Part shown: positions 36,801-44,903 of the stretch, piece after piece
Position numbering within the stretch: position 1 is the stretch's first letter
How the letters are laid out: each line of letters opens with the position of its first letter
DNA from: JAVXGM01 sp036657395
GTDB taxonomy: Bacteria > Bacillota > Clostridia > Peptostreptococcales > Anaerovoracaceae
Length of the DNA stretch: 64,000 bases
Direction: 5' to 3'
Assembly (NCBI GenBank): GCA_036657395.1
Contig: JAVXGM010000006.1
Coordinates: 1-64,000, forward strand
The notes under the pieces: generated by a model
The model's input: only the letters and a program-made list of their open reading frames with translations
Told to the model about the DNA's origin: nothing
The model's database searches: none
Translations under genes and position numbers: made by a program

Positions 36801-37459
36801 ACGGTAGCTATATATGGGTAGATACCCATGTTGTATTGCGAGAAATCACCGCAGATTATCGAATTTTTTATGCAACTTTTATTAATATTACTGAGGAACA
36901 GCAACTCCAGAGGGCATTGCATCAGGCAACTATAACTGAAGAAGTCCTTACATACAAAGCTCAAAGAGATCTTGCCACTGGACTTTACAATAAAGCGGCT
37001 ACAGAAGAGCTGATAAATCGGGAACTTATTCAGGTGGCTAACCAAGGTAAGGGCTGTTCTCTTTTACTTTTGGACATGGACAACTTGAAAATCATTAATG
37101 ATAGTTTTGGACATATACATGGTGATAACGCAATTAATGCTGTTGCTGAAGTGTTAAATACAAATTTTCGTGCGACAGACATCATAGGCCGTATTGGCGG
37201 CGACGAATTTATGGTATTCCTTGCGGGTACTTCCGATGACATTTGGCTGTGCAATCAAGCGCAAAAACTAAATGAGGCTTTTGACAAAATTACCCTTGGA
37301 GATGGAATTGAATGTTCAATTCATTGTAGTATAGGGATAACCTCTAGCAAAGGGGCTCGTAGCTTTGAAGAACTATACCCAAAAGCTGATAGTGCTTTAT
37401 ATCGTGCAAAGAGCTTAGGAAAAAATACTTTTGCCATATATGGTGAAAACGTAGATTAA
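33878..37459 (+). CDS. PAS-PAS-REC-GGDEF-EAL-PAS-GGDEF composite cyclic-di-GMP enzyme
   Basis: A 1193-residue cytoplasmic protein. Two PAS regions (about 12-130 and 140-265) precede a receiver domain (280-395) whose phospho-acceptor is in LLLDMILPGKTG near residue 327; the conserved Lys-Pro is replaced (LITPFDP). A first GGDEF domain is degenerate (GRISADIF near 502). The EAL domain is intact (EALVRW near 628, SIEITESAF, IDDFGSGYSSL, IAEGVETLEQ, YVQGYLYAKP), so phosphodiesterase activity is expected. A third PAS (about 880-1030) leads to a second GGDEF with an intact GGDEF near 1107. It probably both makes and degrades cyclic-di-GMP. AAAAGGAG precedes the start. Confidence 0.93.
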   Translation: MSKDKALLLSLKILLETTQDLVYVKDLSFRYIAVSTSFMKLAGVTEMDDVIGKTDFDLFDNEMAQQYREDDRRILETGENMLNYIEQLPRNGETERCSRSSKYIIRDKDEQAVGLYGIGCDVTKQVELEREREHLESTRDEYRIAMEQSNIILASYDIKTKKFYQSEGAILENGLEESIEDFPESVIAQGRVAPGSIKEFTQFYEDMRSGSPKGGGRYQLRDRDDSLNWYTSEYTMRYDVDGKPSHTIITYVNITQEYARERAHLALKRTNNTDERKVMLIADASTANRQALTEIFSSEYELVMVEDGSAVIEALSTNHSISILLLDMILPGKTGIEILREMRVNEKVADIPVVAIASQEKIEYAISALSLGAMEYLITPFDPEMSRICISSAVQKHESIGLRFDNIILNSQKAENQRHQKELRWVAEHDVLTKVYNRDTFMKKAGEMIALKPASYYMLSVFDIDNFKGINNQYGSEQGDSILVNIAESINSDMEIANGIGGRISADIFAYLHPTDAKPKTNPIQRLKLTSTEEGWPLIVSYSLGQIIIDDPTQSINTIYDRACIAKQSVKGKYDTHIAMFDEKMLEKVNREQGIVADMEKALETSQFEMYLQPQYNHSSGSLVGAEALVRWNHPHRGVIPPNVFIPIFEKNGFIFPMDKCVWEQACALLRKWIDNGIEPVPISVNVSRYDLLHQDFFDAITGLVKKYQLEKRLLSIEITESAFSSAPKQIISQVNRLKEYGFTIEIDDFGSGYSSLNTLKDVDTDTIKLDMRFLEEKNSAQRGASIINSIVRMAELLNISVIAEGVETLEQADFLKSVGCEYVQGYLYAKPMRHEDFESLIERCDLEKYIEKPKIISTLDFDAFYNSTSPRASHQAEDILDSIFTGIVIIKMPSVDRALNIYANRKQYEMLKADYKTKNALTFGPGKALLEDKYLEDAFQAIHPEDLQRVKEKYASGFDMNYFRVEDYRLRCEDGSYIWVDTHVVLREITADYRIFYATFINITEEQQLQRALHQATITEEVLTYKAQRDLATGLYNKAATEELINRELIQVANQGKGCSLLLLDMDNLKIINDSFGHIHGDNAINAVAEVLNTNFRATDIIGRIGGDEFMVFLAGTSDDIWLCNQAQKLNEAFDKITLGDGIECSIHCSIGITSSKGARSFEELYPKADSALYRAKSLGKNTFAIYGENVD

Positions 37460-37478
37460 TGTGTAAGAAGGGACAATT

Positions 37479-37673
37479 ATGAATGGAAATAATAGAGCCG
37501 ATATAAAAATCGGAGCAAATGTAAAAATAGTACTAAAAGCAGACCAGAGGACAGGTAAATTAACAGAAGGAACTGTAGCAAAGTTGCTTACAAAAAGTTC
37601 AAATCACCCTCATGGTATTAAAGTAATGTTAACAGATAGTCAGGTGGGAAGGGTAAAAGAAATTTTAGTATAA
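37479..37673 (+). CDS. YwbE family protein (DUF2196)
   Basis: A 64-residue protein matching the YwbE family: RADIKIGANVKIVLKADQRT near the start, then TEGTVAKLLTKSSNHPHGIK and VGRVKEIL. Small beta-rich proteins of this kind have no settled function. It follows the composite cyclase after 19 bases and shares its orientation. Confidence 0.9.
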   Translation: MNGNNRADIKIGANVKIVLKADQRTGKLTEGTVAKLLTKSSNHPHGIKVMLTDSQVGRVKEILV

Positions 37674-37695
37674 AATAAAATACAAAGGAGAAAGA

Positions 37696-38082
37696 ATGAT
37701 TAAAATTTATTTAACGGGAGTCCCATCATTATATGAGGGGGAAGATATAGAAATCAGATACAGCTTGTTTAAAGATGGAATCCAAATCAACAAAGAGCGT
37801 ATGTTACGATATTATATGAAACCAGCACTTGTAGGACTACAATCAGTAATTCATTTGCTAGGAGAAATAGGGCAGTACAAGAATGAAGAGATTGAAGTTA
37901 TTATAAATGATCCGGCACTACTTGAACTGATAAATGGAACTAATGGAACAAAAAAAGAAGAGGTTCTAACCATGGCTAGAGTGGTAAATAAGCAGTTAAA
38001 GAAATTTTCCAATTTATCATTTGTAAATGTGACTAAAAATAAAGAAGCCCTGATGGAATGGAAGGAAAGAACCAAGGCATAA
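37696..38082 (+). CDS. Hypothetical protein
   Basis: A 128-residue soluble protein, not recognised. It starts 22 bases after the YwbE gene behind AAAGGAG, so it is probably co-transcribed. The N-terminus KIYLTGVPSLYEGEDIEIRY is beta-rich, the rest is helical. A strong terminator follows. Confidence 0.75.
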   Translation: MIKIYLTGVPSLYEGEDIEIRYSLFKDGIQINKERMLRYYMKPALVGLQSVIHLLGEIGQYKNEEIEVIINDPALLELINGTNGTKKEEVLTMARVVNKQLKKFSNLSFVNVTKNKEALMEWKERTKA

Positions 38083-38125
38083 GCATATAAGTGTAATTTG
38101 AGCAGGTAAGGCGGTTGGCATAAAG

Positions 38126-38166
38126 CACGGAACCAATAGTAATGATTGGTTCCGTGTTTTATTTTA
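38126..38166 (+). terminator. Rho-independent terminator
   Basis: CACGGAACCAAT (38126-38137) and ATTGGTTCCGTG (38145-38156) form a perfect 12-bp stem with a 7-base loop, followed by TTTTATTTT. It ends the 32577-38082 transcription unit. Confidence 0.9.
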
Positions 38167-38217
38167 CCTTAAAATCTGATACAATGGACATTAATGAAAG
38201 ATATAAAGGGGTAAAAA

Positions 38218-40002
38218 ATGGTCTTACTAACATGTGAAAACTTGAAGAAAAGTTATACAGAAAAGCCACTAATCACTGACGTAAATATGAGTATTCATGA
38301 AAATGATAAAATTGGATTTGTAGGTGTCAATGGAACGGGAAAATCTACACTTCTGAAGATGATTGCAGGTGTTATGGAGCCGGAAGATGGTTCAATTACA
38401 AGGTCTAGGGAGCTTAAGGCAGGATATTTGCCACAGAACCCAACTTGCGATATAAATTTAACTATACTTGAGCAAGTAATGGAGTATTTACGCCAGGTAG
38501 GGAGCAAAGCAGAGGACTATAAGTGTAAGGCGATGCTAAATAAATTAGGAATTGATCAGTATGATAAGCCTATGGAAAATTTATCTGGTGGAGAGAAAAA
38601 AAGAGTGGCAATGGCTGCGGTTTTAGTTCAGGATACCAATCTTTTAATACTAGATGAGCCCACAAACCATATGGACAATGAGATTATAAAGTGGATGGAA
38701 GACTTTCTAACGGCCTATAATGGGGCGATTTTTATGATTACCCATGATAGATATTTTTTAGACAGAATAACAGACAGAATTATTGAGATAAAAGATGGAA
38801 CCGTTCTTAGCTACCAAGGAAACTACAATGATTATCTACAAGCAAAGGCCTCTAGAGAGGAAATGTTAGTGGCTGCAGAAAGAAAACGCTTAACCCTTTA
38901 CAAAAAAGAACTGGCGTGGATTCAGCGTGGCGCCCAGGCTAGGACTACTAAAGCCAAGGGAAGAATTCAACGATTTGAAGACCTTGAAGCAAACAAAATG
39001 TCTTCAGATAATGCCTCTTTAGAAATGAGCGCTTCTACAAGTCGCCTTGGGAGAAAAATCATAGAGATTGACAATATTAGCAAAAGTTATGGAGATAAAA
39101 AACTGATCACTGATTTTTCATATATGGTTCTTAGAAATGATCGAATTGGTATTATCGGTCCTAACGGTTGTGGAAAATCTACATTGCTGAAGATTATTTT
39201 GGGCCAGCTTCAACCTGACACGGGCACTATAGACAAGGGTCAAACTGTGAATGTTGGGTATTTTTCCCAGGAAAATGAAGCCTTGGATTCAAATATAAGA
39301 GTTATAAAATATATTGAGGAAATTGCAGGGAGTATTAAGACAAAAAACGGAACACTTTCTGCCTCACAAATGCTAGAGCGGTTTTTATTTGCACCTCACA
39401 TGCATAGCGTTGAAATAGGACGGCTATCAGGTGGAGAGAAACGAAGGCTATATTTGCTTAGCATTCTTATGCAAGCACCTAATATCCTTATATTTGACGA
39501 ACCTACAAATGATTTGGATATAGAAACCCTTACCATACTTGAAGATTACTTAGATGATTTTCCCGGAGCAGTAATTATAGTTTCCCATGACAGGTATTTT
39601 CTAGACAGGCTGACTATTAGAACCTTTGCATTTGAAGGGGAGGGACACATTGGCCATTATATTGGCGGCTACTCCGATTGGCTTAGCCAACACGAGGAAG
39701 TAGAAAAGGTTAAAGAGAAAAAGAAGGAAATTGTTTACCAACCTAAACTCAAAAAACTAAAGTTCTCATATAAAGAAGCCAAAGAATTTGAAACGATTGA
39801 AGAGGATATTAGTAATTTAGAAGAAAAGCTAGAAACGGTTGAGAAAAACATGGGGGAAAGCGGAGCAGACTTTGTTAAGCTTGGAGAATTATCAAAAGAG
39901 AAGGAAAGCCTTGAAGCAACCATTTTATCCAAGATGGAGCGGTGGGAATATTTGATGGATTTACAAAAGAGAATTGATAAGGGTGAAATAGAAAATGCGT
40001 AA
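38218..40002 (+). CDS. ABC-F family ATPase (Uup/EttA-like)
   Basis: A 594-residue protein with two ABC ATPase domains and no membrane segment. Walker A motifs are GVNGTGKST near 36-44 and GPNGCGKST near 317-325; both halves have LSGGEK signatures and Walker B (LLILDEPTNHMD, ILIFDEPTNDLD). A charged linker between the halves (about 225-265) is the ribosome-contact arm of ABC-F proteins, and a C-terminal coiled coil starts near 510. ABC-F proteins act on the ribosome, as translation factors or antibiotic-protection proteins. Which of the two applies is not readable here. TACAAT upstream (about 38180) may be its -10 box. Confidence 0.93.
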   Translation: MVLLTCENLKKSYTEKPLITDVNMSIHENDKIGFVGVNGTGKSTLLKMIAGVMEPEDGSITRSRELKAGYLPQNPTCDINLTILEQVMEYLRQVGSKAEDYKCKAMLNKLGIDQYDKPMENLSGGEKKRVAMAAVLVQDTNLLILDEPTNHMDNEIIKWMEDFLTAYNGAIFMITHDRYFLDRITDRIIEIKDGTVLSYQGNYNDYLQAKASREEMLVAAERKRLTLYKKELAWIQRGAQARTTKAKGRIQRFEDLEANKMSSDNASLEMSASTSRLGRKIIEIDNISKSYGDKKLITDFSYMVLRNDRIGIIGPNGCGKSTLLKIILGQLQPDTGTIDKGQTVNVGYFSQENEALDSNIRVIKYIEEIAGSIKTKNGTLSASQMLERFLFAPHMHSVEIGRLSGGEKRRLYLLSILMQAPNILIFDEPTNDLDIETLTILEDYLDDFPGAVIIVSHDRYFLDRLTIRTFAFEGEGHIGHYIGGYSDWLSQHEEVEKVKEKKKEIVYQPKLKKLKFSYKEAKEFETIEEDISNLEEKLETVEKNMGESGADFVKLGELSKEKESLEATILSKMERWEYLMDLQKRIDKGEIENA

Positions 40003-40300
40003 AATAAAAGTAGTGACAGATAAACCTTTCCATAACAATTGCCACATTACTATATATGATGTGACCGAAGATATAGAAAAAAAGCGGTGCAAAATATTGG
40101 TGGATTATGCAGAATATGACATTAGACAACTAATTAGCCAAGGACACGATTATGAGTCAACCATAATCTATTTTAAGGAATGGATTTATAAAACAGTAAG
40201 ACGATATATATGCGACGAATGGGAGTATGAAAGCGGGCAGAAGGAAATCATGACTATTATCGCTGATCATATTAGACCTTATTTTAGAGAGGACAAGTAG
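39995..40300 (+). CDS. Hypothetical protein
   Basis: A 101-residue protein whose ATG overlaps the ABC-F stop by eight bases, so it is translationally coupled to it. It is soluble and rich in Tyr, Ile and charged residues (WIYKTVRRYICDEWEYE). No family recognised. Confidence 0.75.
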   Translation: MRKIKVVTDKPFHNNCHITIYDVTEDIEKKRCKILVDYAEYDIRQLISQGHDYESTIIYFKEWIYKTVRRYICDEWEYESGQKEIMTIIADHIRPYFREDK

Positions 40301-40305
40301 AAAGT

Positions 40306-41136
40306 ATGTTACACAATATCAAGCCACATAAATTCAAAAATGAATTTTCAAATGTGGAGCCAGTTGAAAAAAATCAGTTTTATTCTTTTAAAGAAGGGCA
40401 GGTTCTATTATTTATAGATACAGAGGGTACTTACCACTTGCCTAGAGTTAATCAACTTCCAAGAGAGAAGAGGAAAGAGGTTATATATTTATTTTCCGTA
40501 GATGAAGAATCAATATTTCTTGGTCAAAATGTAGAAGCGACGGACACACTTAAGTATTATGAGTTTAATACATTGTATTCTCTAGAGGAAAAATGGGCAG
40601 CATTTGCAGGTGCAACTGCTAGCCATTTAAATCGATGGTATAGTGAAAATGTTCTTTGTGGAATATGTGGCAAACCTTTAGACCACAGTAAAACAGAGAG
40701 GGCTTTAGTTTGTAAAGATTGTAACATCATTAAATATCCTAAGATTTCACCGGTAGTTATGGCGGCAATTGTAGATGGAGAAAAGCTACTTTTAACCAGA
40801 TATGCGGACAGACCATATAAAAAATTTGCCCTTATTGCAGGTTTTGTGGAAATTGGGGAATCTTTAGAAGAAGCCATTCAGCGAGAGGTTATGGAAGAAG
40901 TAGGAGTAAAGGTAAAAGATTTAAAGTATTTTGCTAGCCAGCCTTGGGGGTTTTCCGATTCACTAATTTCTGGATTTTTCATGAAGCTTGATGGGGACTC
41001 TACTATACATTTGGATTATGACGAATTAGCTGAAGGTGTTTGGTGTGAACGAAAAGACTTACCTACAGGCTATGGAGACATAAGTATTACAGCAAAAATG
41101 ATTGAAGCTTTCCGCAGTGGGGAAGTAAAAATATAA
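40306..41136 (+). CDS. nudC: NAD(+) diphosphatase, NudC-type Nudix hydrolase
   Basis: A 276-residue Nudix hydrolase that should cleave NAD(H) to AMP and NMN(H) and may decap NAD-RNA. A zinc ribbon has Cys at 118, 121, 136 and 139 (CGICGKPLD, CKDC). The Nudix box GFVEIGESLEEAIQREVMEE starts at residue 179 with all catalytic Glu present. The NudC signature SQPWPFPxS is present in altered form, SQPWGFSDS, near 220. The gene begins five bases after the preceding gene and runs into a CobW gene 10 bases later, so it is in the same operon. Confidence 0.9.
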   Translation: MLHNIKPHKFKNEFSNVEPVEKNQFYSFKEGQVLLFIDTEGTYHLPRVNQLPREKRKEVIYLFSVDEESIFLGQNVEATDTLKYYEFNTLYSLEEKWAAFAGATASHLNRWYSENVLCGICGKPLDHSKTERALVCKDCNIIKYPKISPVVMAAIVDGEKLLLTRYADRPYKKFALIAGFVEIGESLEEAIQREVMEEVGVKVKDLKYFASQPWGFSDSLISGFFMKLDGDSTIHLDYDELAEGVWCERKDLPTGYGDISITAKMIEAFRSGEVKI

Positions 41137-41146
41137 GGAGACGAAT

Positions 41147-42121
41147 ATGGCAAAAGTCGAAATAATATCAGGATTTTTAGGCGCAGGGAAAACCACCTTT
41201 ATTAAGGAATTGCTTTCTAAAGTGTTTAATCAGGAAAAGGTAGTTTTAATAGAAAATGAGTTTGGTGAGATGGGCATTGACAGCAGGTTCCTTAAGGATA
41301 CAGGAATTGAAGTTACAGAAATGAATTCAGGGTGCATTTGCTGTACATTGGCTGGGGATTTTACAATTGCATTGAAAAAAGTAATGGAGCAATATAACCC
41401 GGATCGGATTATTATCGAACCTTCAGGAGTAGGAAAGCTTTCGGATGTGACCAAGGCTGTAGCTAATGCCGGATTAAAGGTGAACAGCAGTATCACAATC
41501 GTAGATGGTAAAAAGGCCATTATGTATGGAAAGAATTTTGGGGAGTTTTTTAATGATCAGGTTGAAAATGCATCCACTATTGTGGTTAGCAGAAGTCAGC
41601 TTATAAGCCAAGAAGCCCTAGAAAATTCCGTAAAAATGTTGAAGGGGCGCAATCCTGAAGCTAAAATGATTACTACGCCTTGGGATCAGCTCACTGGAGA
41701 TCAAATTGGAGAGGCAATTAGTCAAGTCCACGTAATGGAGGAACAGCTTATGGGTAAGGAATGTTGTCAGTGCAGTTGTGGCTGTAATCATGATGACGGT
41801 CACAATGACCACGACCATCATCACCATGAGCATCACCATCACCATCATGCTGATGAAATGTTCACTAGCTGGAGCAGTGAGACTATACGAAAATTCACAA
41901 GACAAGAACTGGAAGATTTATTAAAAATGATGACTGTTACAGACCAATTTGGACAGATACTCAGGGCAAAGGGAATTTTGCAGGGAGAAGATGGAACATG
42001 GATGGAGTTTGATTTGGCCTGTGAAGAAATCCAGATCCGTAAGTGTAGCCCCGATTATACCGGCAGGCTTTGCGTAATTGGAACAAAACTAAAAGAGGTT
42101 CAATTGAAAGAAGCATTTTAA
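41147..42121 (+). CDS. CobW/COG0523 metal-chaperone GTPase with His-rich loop
   Basis: A 324-residue P-loop GTPase of the COG0523 class. Walker A is GFLGAGKTT at residues 9-17, the metal-binding CxCC motif is GCICC at 62-66 and a CobW C-terminal domain follows. Residues about 205-238 form a metal-binding segment with a CCQCSCGC cluster and a long run of His and Asp. Such proteins deliver or buffer zinc, nickel or cobalt. The metal cannot be stated, but the His/Cys-rich loop suggests zinc or nickel. Paired with another CobW-like gene 18 bases downstream. Confidence 0.9.
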   Translation: MAKVEIISGFLGAGKTTFIKELLSKVFNQEKVVLIENEFGEMGIDSRFLKDTGIEVTEMNSGCICCTLAGDFTIALKKVMEQYNPDRIIIEPSGVGKLSDVTKAVANAGLKVNSSITIVDGKKAIMYGKNFGEFFNDQVENASTIVVSRSQLISQEALENSVKMLKGRNPEAKMITTPWDQLTGDQIGEAISQVHVMEEQLMGKECCQCSCGCNHDDGHNDHDHHHHEHHHHHHADEMFTSWSSETIRKFTRQELEDLLKMMTVTDQFGQILRAKGILQGEDGTWMEFDLACEEIQIRKCSPDYTGRLCVIGTKLKEVQLKEAF

Positions 42122-42139
42122 TTAGGAGGAGAAAACTCT

Positions 42140-43081
42140 ATGGAGACCCAAATATATCTGTTTACTGGATTTTTAGAAAGTGGTAAAACAACGTTGATTA
42201 AAGAGGTTGTTAAGGATCCGGACTTTCTGGAAGAGGGAGTGACAATCCTGTTACAATGTGAAGAGGGAGAAAATACATACGATGATGTATTTCTGAAACG
42301 TTACAATATGGTTAAAATTGTTGTAGGAAGCCCTGATGAGCTAAATAAAACCTTGTGGGAAAAGTGTGAAAAGAAATATGCACCAGCCCAGATTATTATT
42401 GAATACAATGGAACATGGACAATGGAAACTTTATGGAAAAACGAATTTCCAGGGGACTGGGAAGTAGGGGGAATATATTCCACCGTGGATGCTTCTACAG
42501 CAGAAATGTATTTACTCAATATGCGAAAGTTATTCATGGAGCAACTTAAGGAATCAAACCTGATTATTTTCAACCGATCCACTGAAGATACACAGCGGCT
42601 TAAATTTAGAAGAAACTTAAAAGCTATGAACCCAGAGGTTCAGGTTGCATTTGAGAAGGTAGACGGTACTATGTACCAAAATCAAGAGGAAGAGATGCCT
42701 TTTGATTACAGTGGCAATAAGGTTGAGATTCCAGATATGGACTATGGACTTTGGTATTTAGATGCCATGGAACATTATGAACGTTACATGGGTAAAACTA
42801 TTAGCTTCTCTGCTAGATTTTGTGAAAGTACTCAGGAAGGGGAAGAATATTTTATTCCAGGCAGACATATTATGACTTGCTGTGAAGATGATATTCAATT
42901 TTTAGGGTACCTTTGTAAGTATAAAGGAAAAGCTAAATATAATCATGGAGATTGGGTAAAAGTAACTGTATTATTTGATTTTGGTTGCCTAGAAGATGGT
43001 AATGAACCAGGGCCTATGCTCCAACTGAAAGAAATTGCCAAAGGAGAGAAACCAGAGCAGGAATTAGTGTTTTTTACTTGA
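42140..43081 (+). CDS. CobW-like GTPase lacking the CxCC motif, with TIGR03943-like C-terminus
   Basis: A 313-residue protein with a P-loop GFLESGKTT at residues 10-18 but no CxCC motif where COG0523 proteins have one (the equivalent stretch is LLQCEEGENTYDD). The last 110 residues (FSARFCESTQEGEEYFIPGR, then HIMTCCEDDIQFLGYLCKYK) resemble the C-terminal domain of TIGR03943/DUF1980 proteins, which partner DUF318-type permeases. AGGAGGAG precedes the ATG. It probably works with the upstream CobW protein; function unknown. Confidence 0.82.
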   Translation: METQIYLFTGFLESGKTTLIKEVVKDPDFLEEGVTILLQCEEGENTYDDVFLKRYNMVKIVVGSPDELNKTLWEKCEKKYAPAQIIIEYNGTWTMETLWKNEFPGDWEVGGIYSTVDASTAEMYLLNMRKLFMEQLKESNLIIFNRSTEDTQRLKFRRNLKAMNPEVQVAFEKVDGTMYQNQEEEMPFDYSGNKVEIPDMDYGLWYLDAMEHYERYMGKTISFSARFCESTQEGEEYFIPGRHIMTCCEDDIQFLGYLCKYKGKAKYNHGDWVKVTVLFDFGCLEDGNEPGPMLQLKEIAKGEKPEQELVFFT

Positions 43082-43100
43082 TTTCACCAAGCAAAAAGAA

Positions 43101-44213
43101 ATGGGGGCCACTATTTTGGCTAAAAAGATACGTAAAATAAACAAAGAAAAGAAGAGGCTAATTATTGTAATGGCATTTTTAGCATTTCTAGCCACAATAC
43201 TTATAGTGGTAGGACTTCATAATATTCAGCAAAAGGTTGAAATGCCAAAGGAAGTCAGAGGCATATGGGTCGCTTATTTAGACTACAAAGAATTAGGTCT
43301 ATATAATAAAAGCGAAAAAGAATTCAAGAAAAACATGGAGGACTTTTTAGAAAAAGCCAAAGAAAAGGATATTAATACAGTGTATTTTCATGTTAGAGCA
43401 TTTGATGATGCTGTGTATAAATCAAATGAATTCCCACTGAGCCGAGAAATTTGGGACAGGAAGGAAGAAATTCCTTATGATCCACTTGAAACTGCCATTG
43501 AAATTGTACATAAAGATGGAATGCAAATCCACGCATGGATGAACCCATATCGAATTACAGTAGATTATTTTCTTGATCCCGCACTTGATACATCTACACA
43601 AAGGATCGTAGATGAAGTAAAGGAGATCATGGAGTATGATGTGGACGGAATTCACTTTGATGATTATTTTTATAATGCAGCCAAAGGCTATAAAGATGTA
43701 GATGGTAAAAAGAGTATTTCTGTAAAGGATGAGCCTTCTGATCAAGAGAAAAAAAGCAATGTAAACCAGATGATTTCTCAGGTTTACAAGACAGTGAAGA
43801 CGATAGATAAGAAAAAAAGCTTTGGCATTAGCCCTCAAGGAAACATGGGCAATTGTAGATCCATTGGCGCAGATATAGACACGTGGCTGACTGAGGATGG
43901 ATATGTAGATTATATAGTCCCACAAATTTACTGGACGGATAATCATACGGCAAAGTGGAGACCTAAAATGTTTACAGATACATTGATAGAGTGGCAGTCA
44001 ATTAATGCTTTGGAAAAACCAATCTATCCAGGACTGGCTCTTTATCGTACGGGAATCACGGCAAGTGATGATTTAGGATGGGGAAAACAAGACAACAATT
44101 TACAGCTTCAGGTGGAGAAGCTAAGGGAAGCAGGTTGCAAGGGATACGTTTTATTCAGTGCAAGGGATTTATACTTAAAACACAGTAAGAAGGAATTGGA
44201 TAATTTAAAATAG
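43101..44213 (+). CDS. GHL10 (DUF187) family glycoside hydrolase-like protein, membrane-anchored
   Basis: A 370-residue protein. A basic N-terminus and one hydrophobic segment (about 19-41) put the domain outside the membrane. The rest is a GHL10/DUF187 barrel: EVRGIWVAYLDYKELG, NTVYFHVRAFDDAVYKS, GMQIHAWMNPYRI, DGIHFDDYFY (with the candidate acidic residues) and YVDYIVPQIYWTD. These proteins likely act on cell-wall or envelope glycans; activity is not proven for most. ATG 43101 has a weak ribosome site; TTG 43116 behind GGGGG is an alternative. Confidence 0.87.
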   Translation: MGATILAKKIRKINKEKKRLIIVMAFLAFLATILIVVGLHNIQQKVEMPKEVRGIWVAYLDYKELGLYNKSEKEFKKNMEDFLEKAKEKDINTVYFHVRAFDDAVYKSNEFPLSREIWDRKEEIPYDPLETAIEIVHKDGMQIHAWMNPYRITVDYFLDPALDTSTQRIVDEVKEIMEYDVDGIHFDDYFYNAAKGYKDVDGKKSISVKDEPSDQEKKSNVNQMISQVYKTVKTIDKKKSFGISPQGNMGNCRSIGADIDTWLTEDGYVDYIVPQIYWTDNHTAKWRPKMFTDTLIEWQSINALEKPIYPGLALYRTGITASDDLGWGKQDNNLQLQVEKLREAGCKGYVLFSARDLYLKHSKKELDNLK

Positions 44214-44231
44214 GGGAAAGGCAGGTTGATT

Positions 44232-44903
44232 GTGTATAAAATATTAATTGTAGAAGATGACAAAACTATCTCAAAGATTTTAGCAGAACACCTTTCCACT
44301 TGGGATTATGATGTAGCACAGATAAGGGATTTTAAAAATGTTCTAGAGGAATTTGTTGAATTTCAGCCGCAAATTGTTTTAATGGATATTGGACTTCCAT
44401 TCTTTAATGGCCATCATTGGTGTGGAGAAATTCGGAAGATTTCCAAGGTGCCTATTATATTTATTTCTTCATCAGATAGTAATATGAATGTGGTCATGGC
44501 TCTTAATATGGGCGGTGATGATTTTATTTCCAAACCCTTTGATTTATCTGTAGTTGTGGCTAAGGTTCAGGCACTTCTTAGGAGAAGCTATTCGTTTAAG
44601 GAGGACACCAACTTGATGGAACACAAAGGCGCAGTGCTTAATCTAAACGATGCCAGCCTGACCTATGATAAACGAAAGGTTGATCTAACGAAAAATGAGT
44701 ATAGAATTTTTCAATTGCTTATATCCAAGGTGGGTAAAATTGTTTCCAGAGAAGAAATAATGGAATACCTTTGGGAGGATGAGAATTTTATCGATGATAA
44801 TACCCTTACCGTAAATGTGGCTAGACTTAGAAAAAAGCTGGAAGAAGCAGGACTAAAAGACTATATTAAAACGAAAAAAGGGATAGGATATATTGTAGAA
44901 TGA
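44232..44903 (+). CDS. bceR: BceR-like OmpR-family response regulator
   Basis: A 224-residue response regulator with receiver (YKILIVEDDKT, phospho-acceptor in IVLMDIGLPFFNG, Lys in DDFISKPFDL) and an OmpR-type winged helix (VDLTKNEYRIFQLLI, TVNVARLRKKLEEAG, KTKKGIGYIVE). GTG 44232 is chosen because it gives the family N-terminus; TTG 44226 is also possible. The stop overlaps the kinase start by four bases. In Bce systems it activates the adjacent ABC transporter genes when a peptide antibiotic is sensed by the transporter. Confidence 0.9.
   Translation: MYKILIVEDDKTISKILAEHLSTWDYDVAQIRDFKNVLEEFVEFQPQIVLMDIGLPFFNGHHWCGEIRKISKVPIIFISSSDSNMNVVMALNMGGDDFISKPFDLSVVVAKVQALLRRSYSFKEDTNLMEHKGAVLNLNDASLTYDKRKVDLTKNEYRIFQLLISKVGKIVSREEIMEYLWEDENFIDDNTLTVNVARLRKKLEEAGLKDYIKTKKGIGYIVE

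Noticed and set aside
38218..40002. Antibiotic-resistance ABC-F (Msr/Vga/Lsa type)
   Set aside because: The general ABC-F architecture is clear, but nothing in the linker or context points to a named resistance subgroup, so only the family is called.
41618..41905. Minus-strand frame encoding a Met/Val/Thr-rich peptide
   Set aside because: It is the antisense of the His- and Asp-rich metal-binding loop of the CobW gene; the odd composition is a by-product of CAT/GAC codons.
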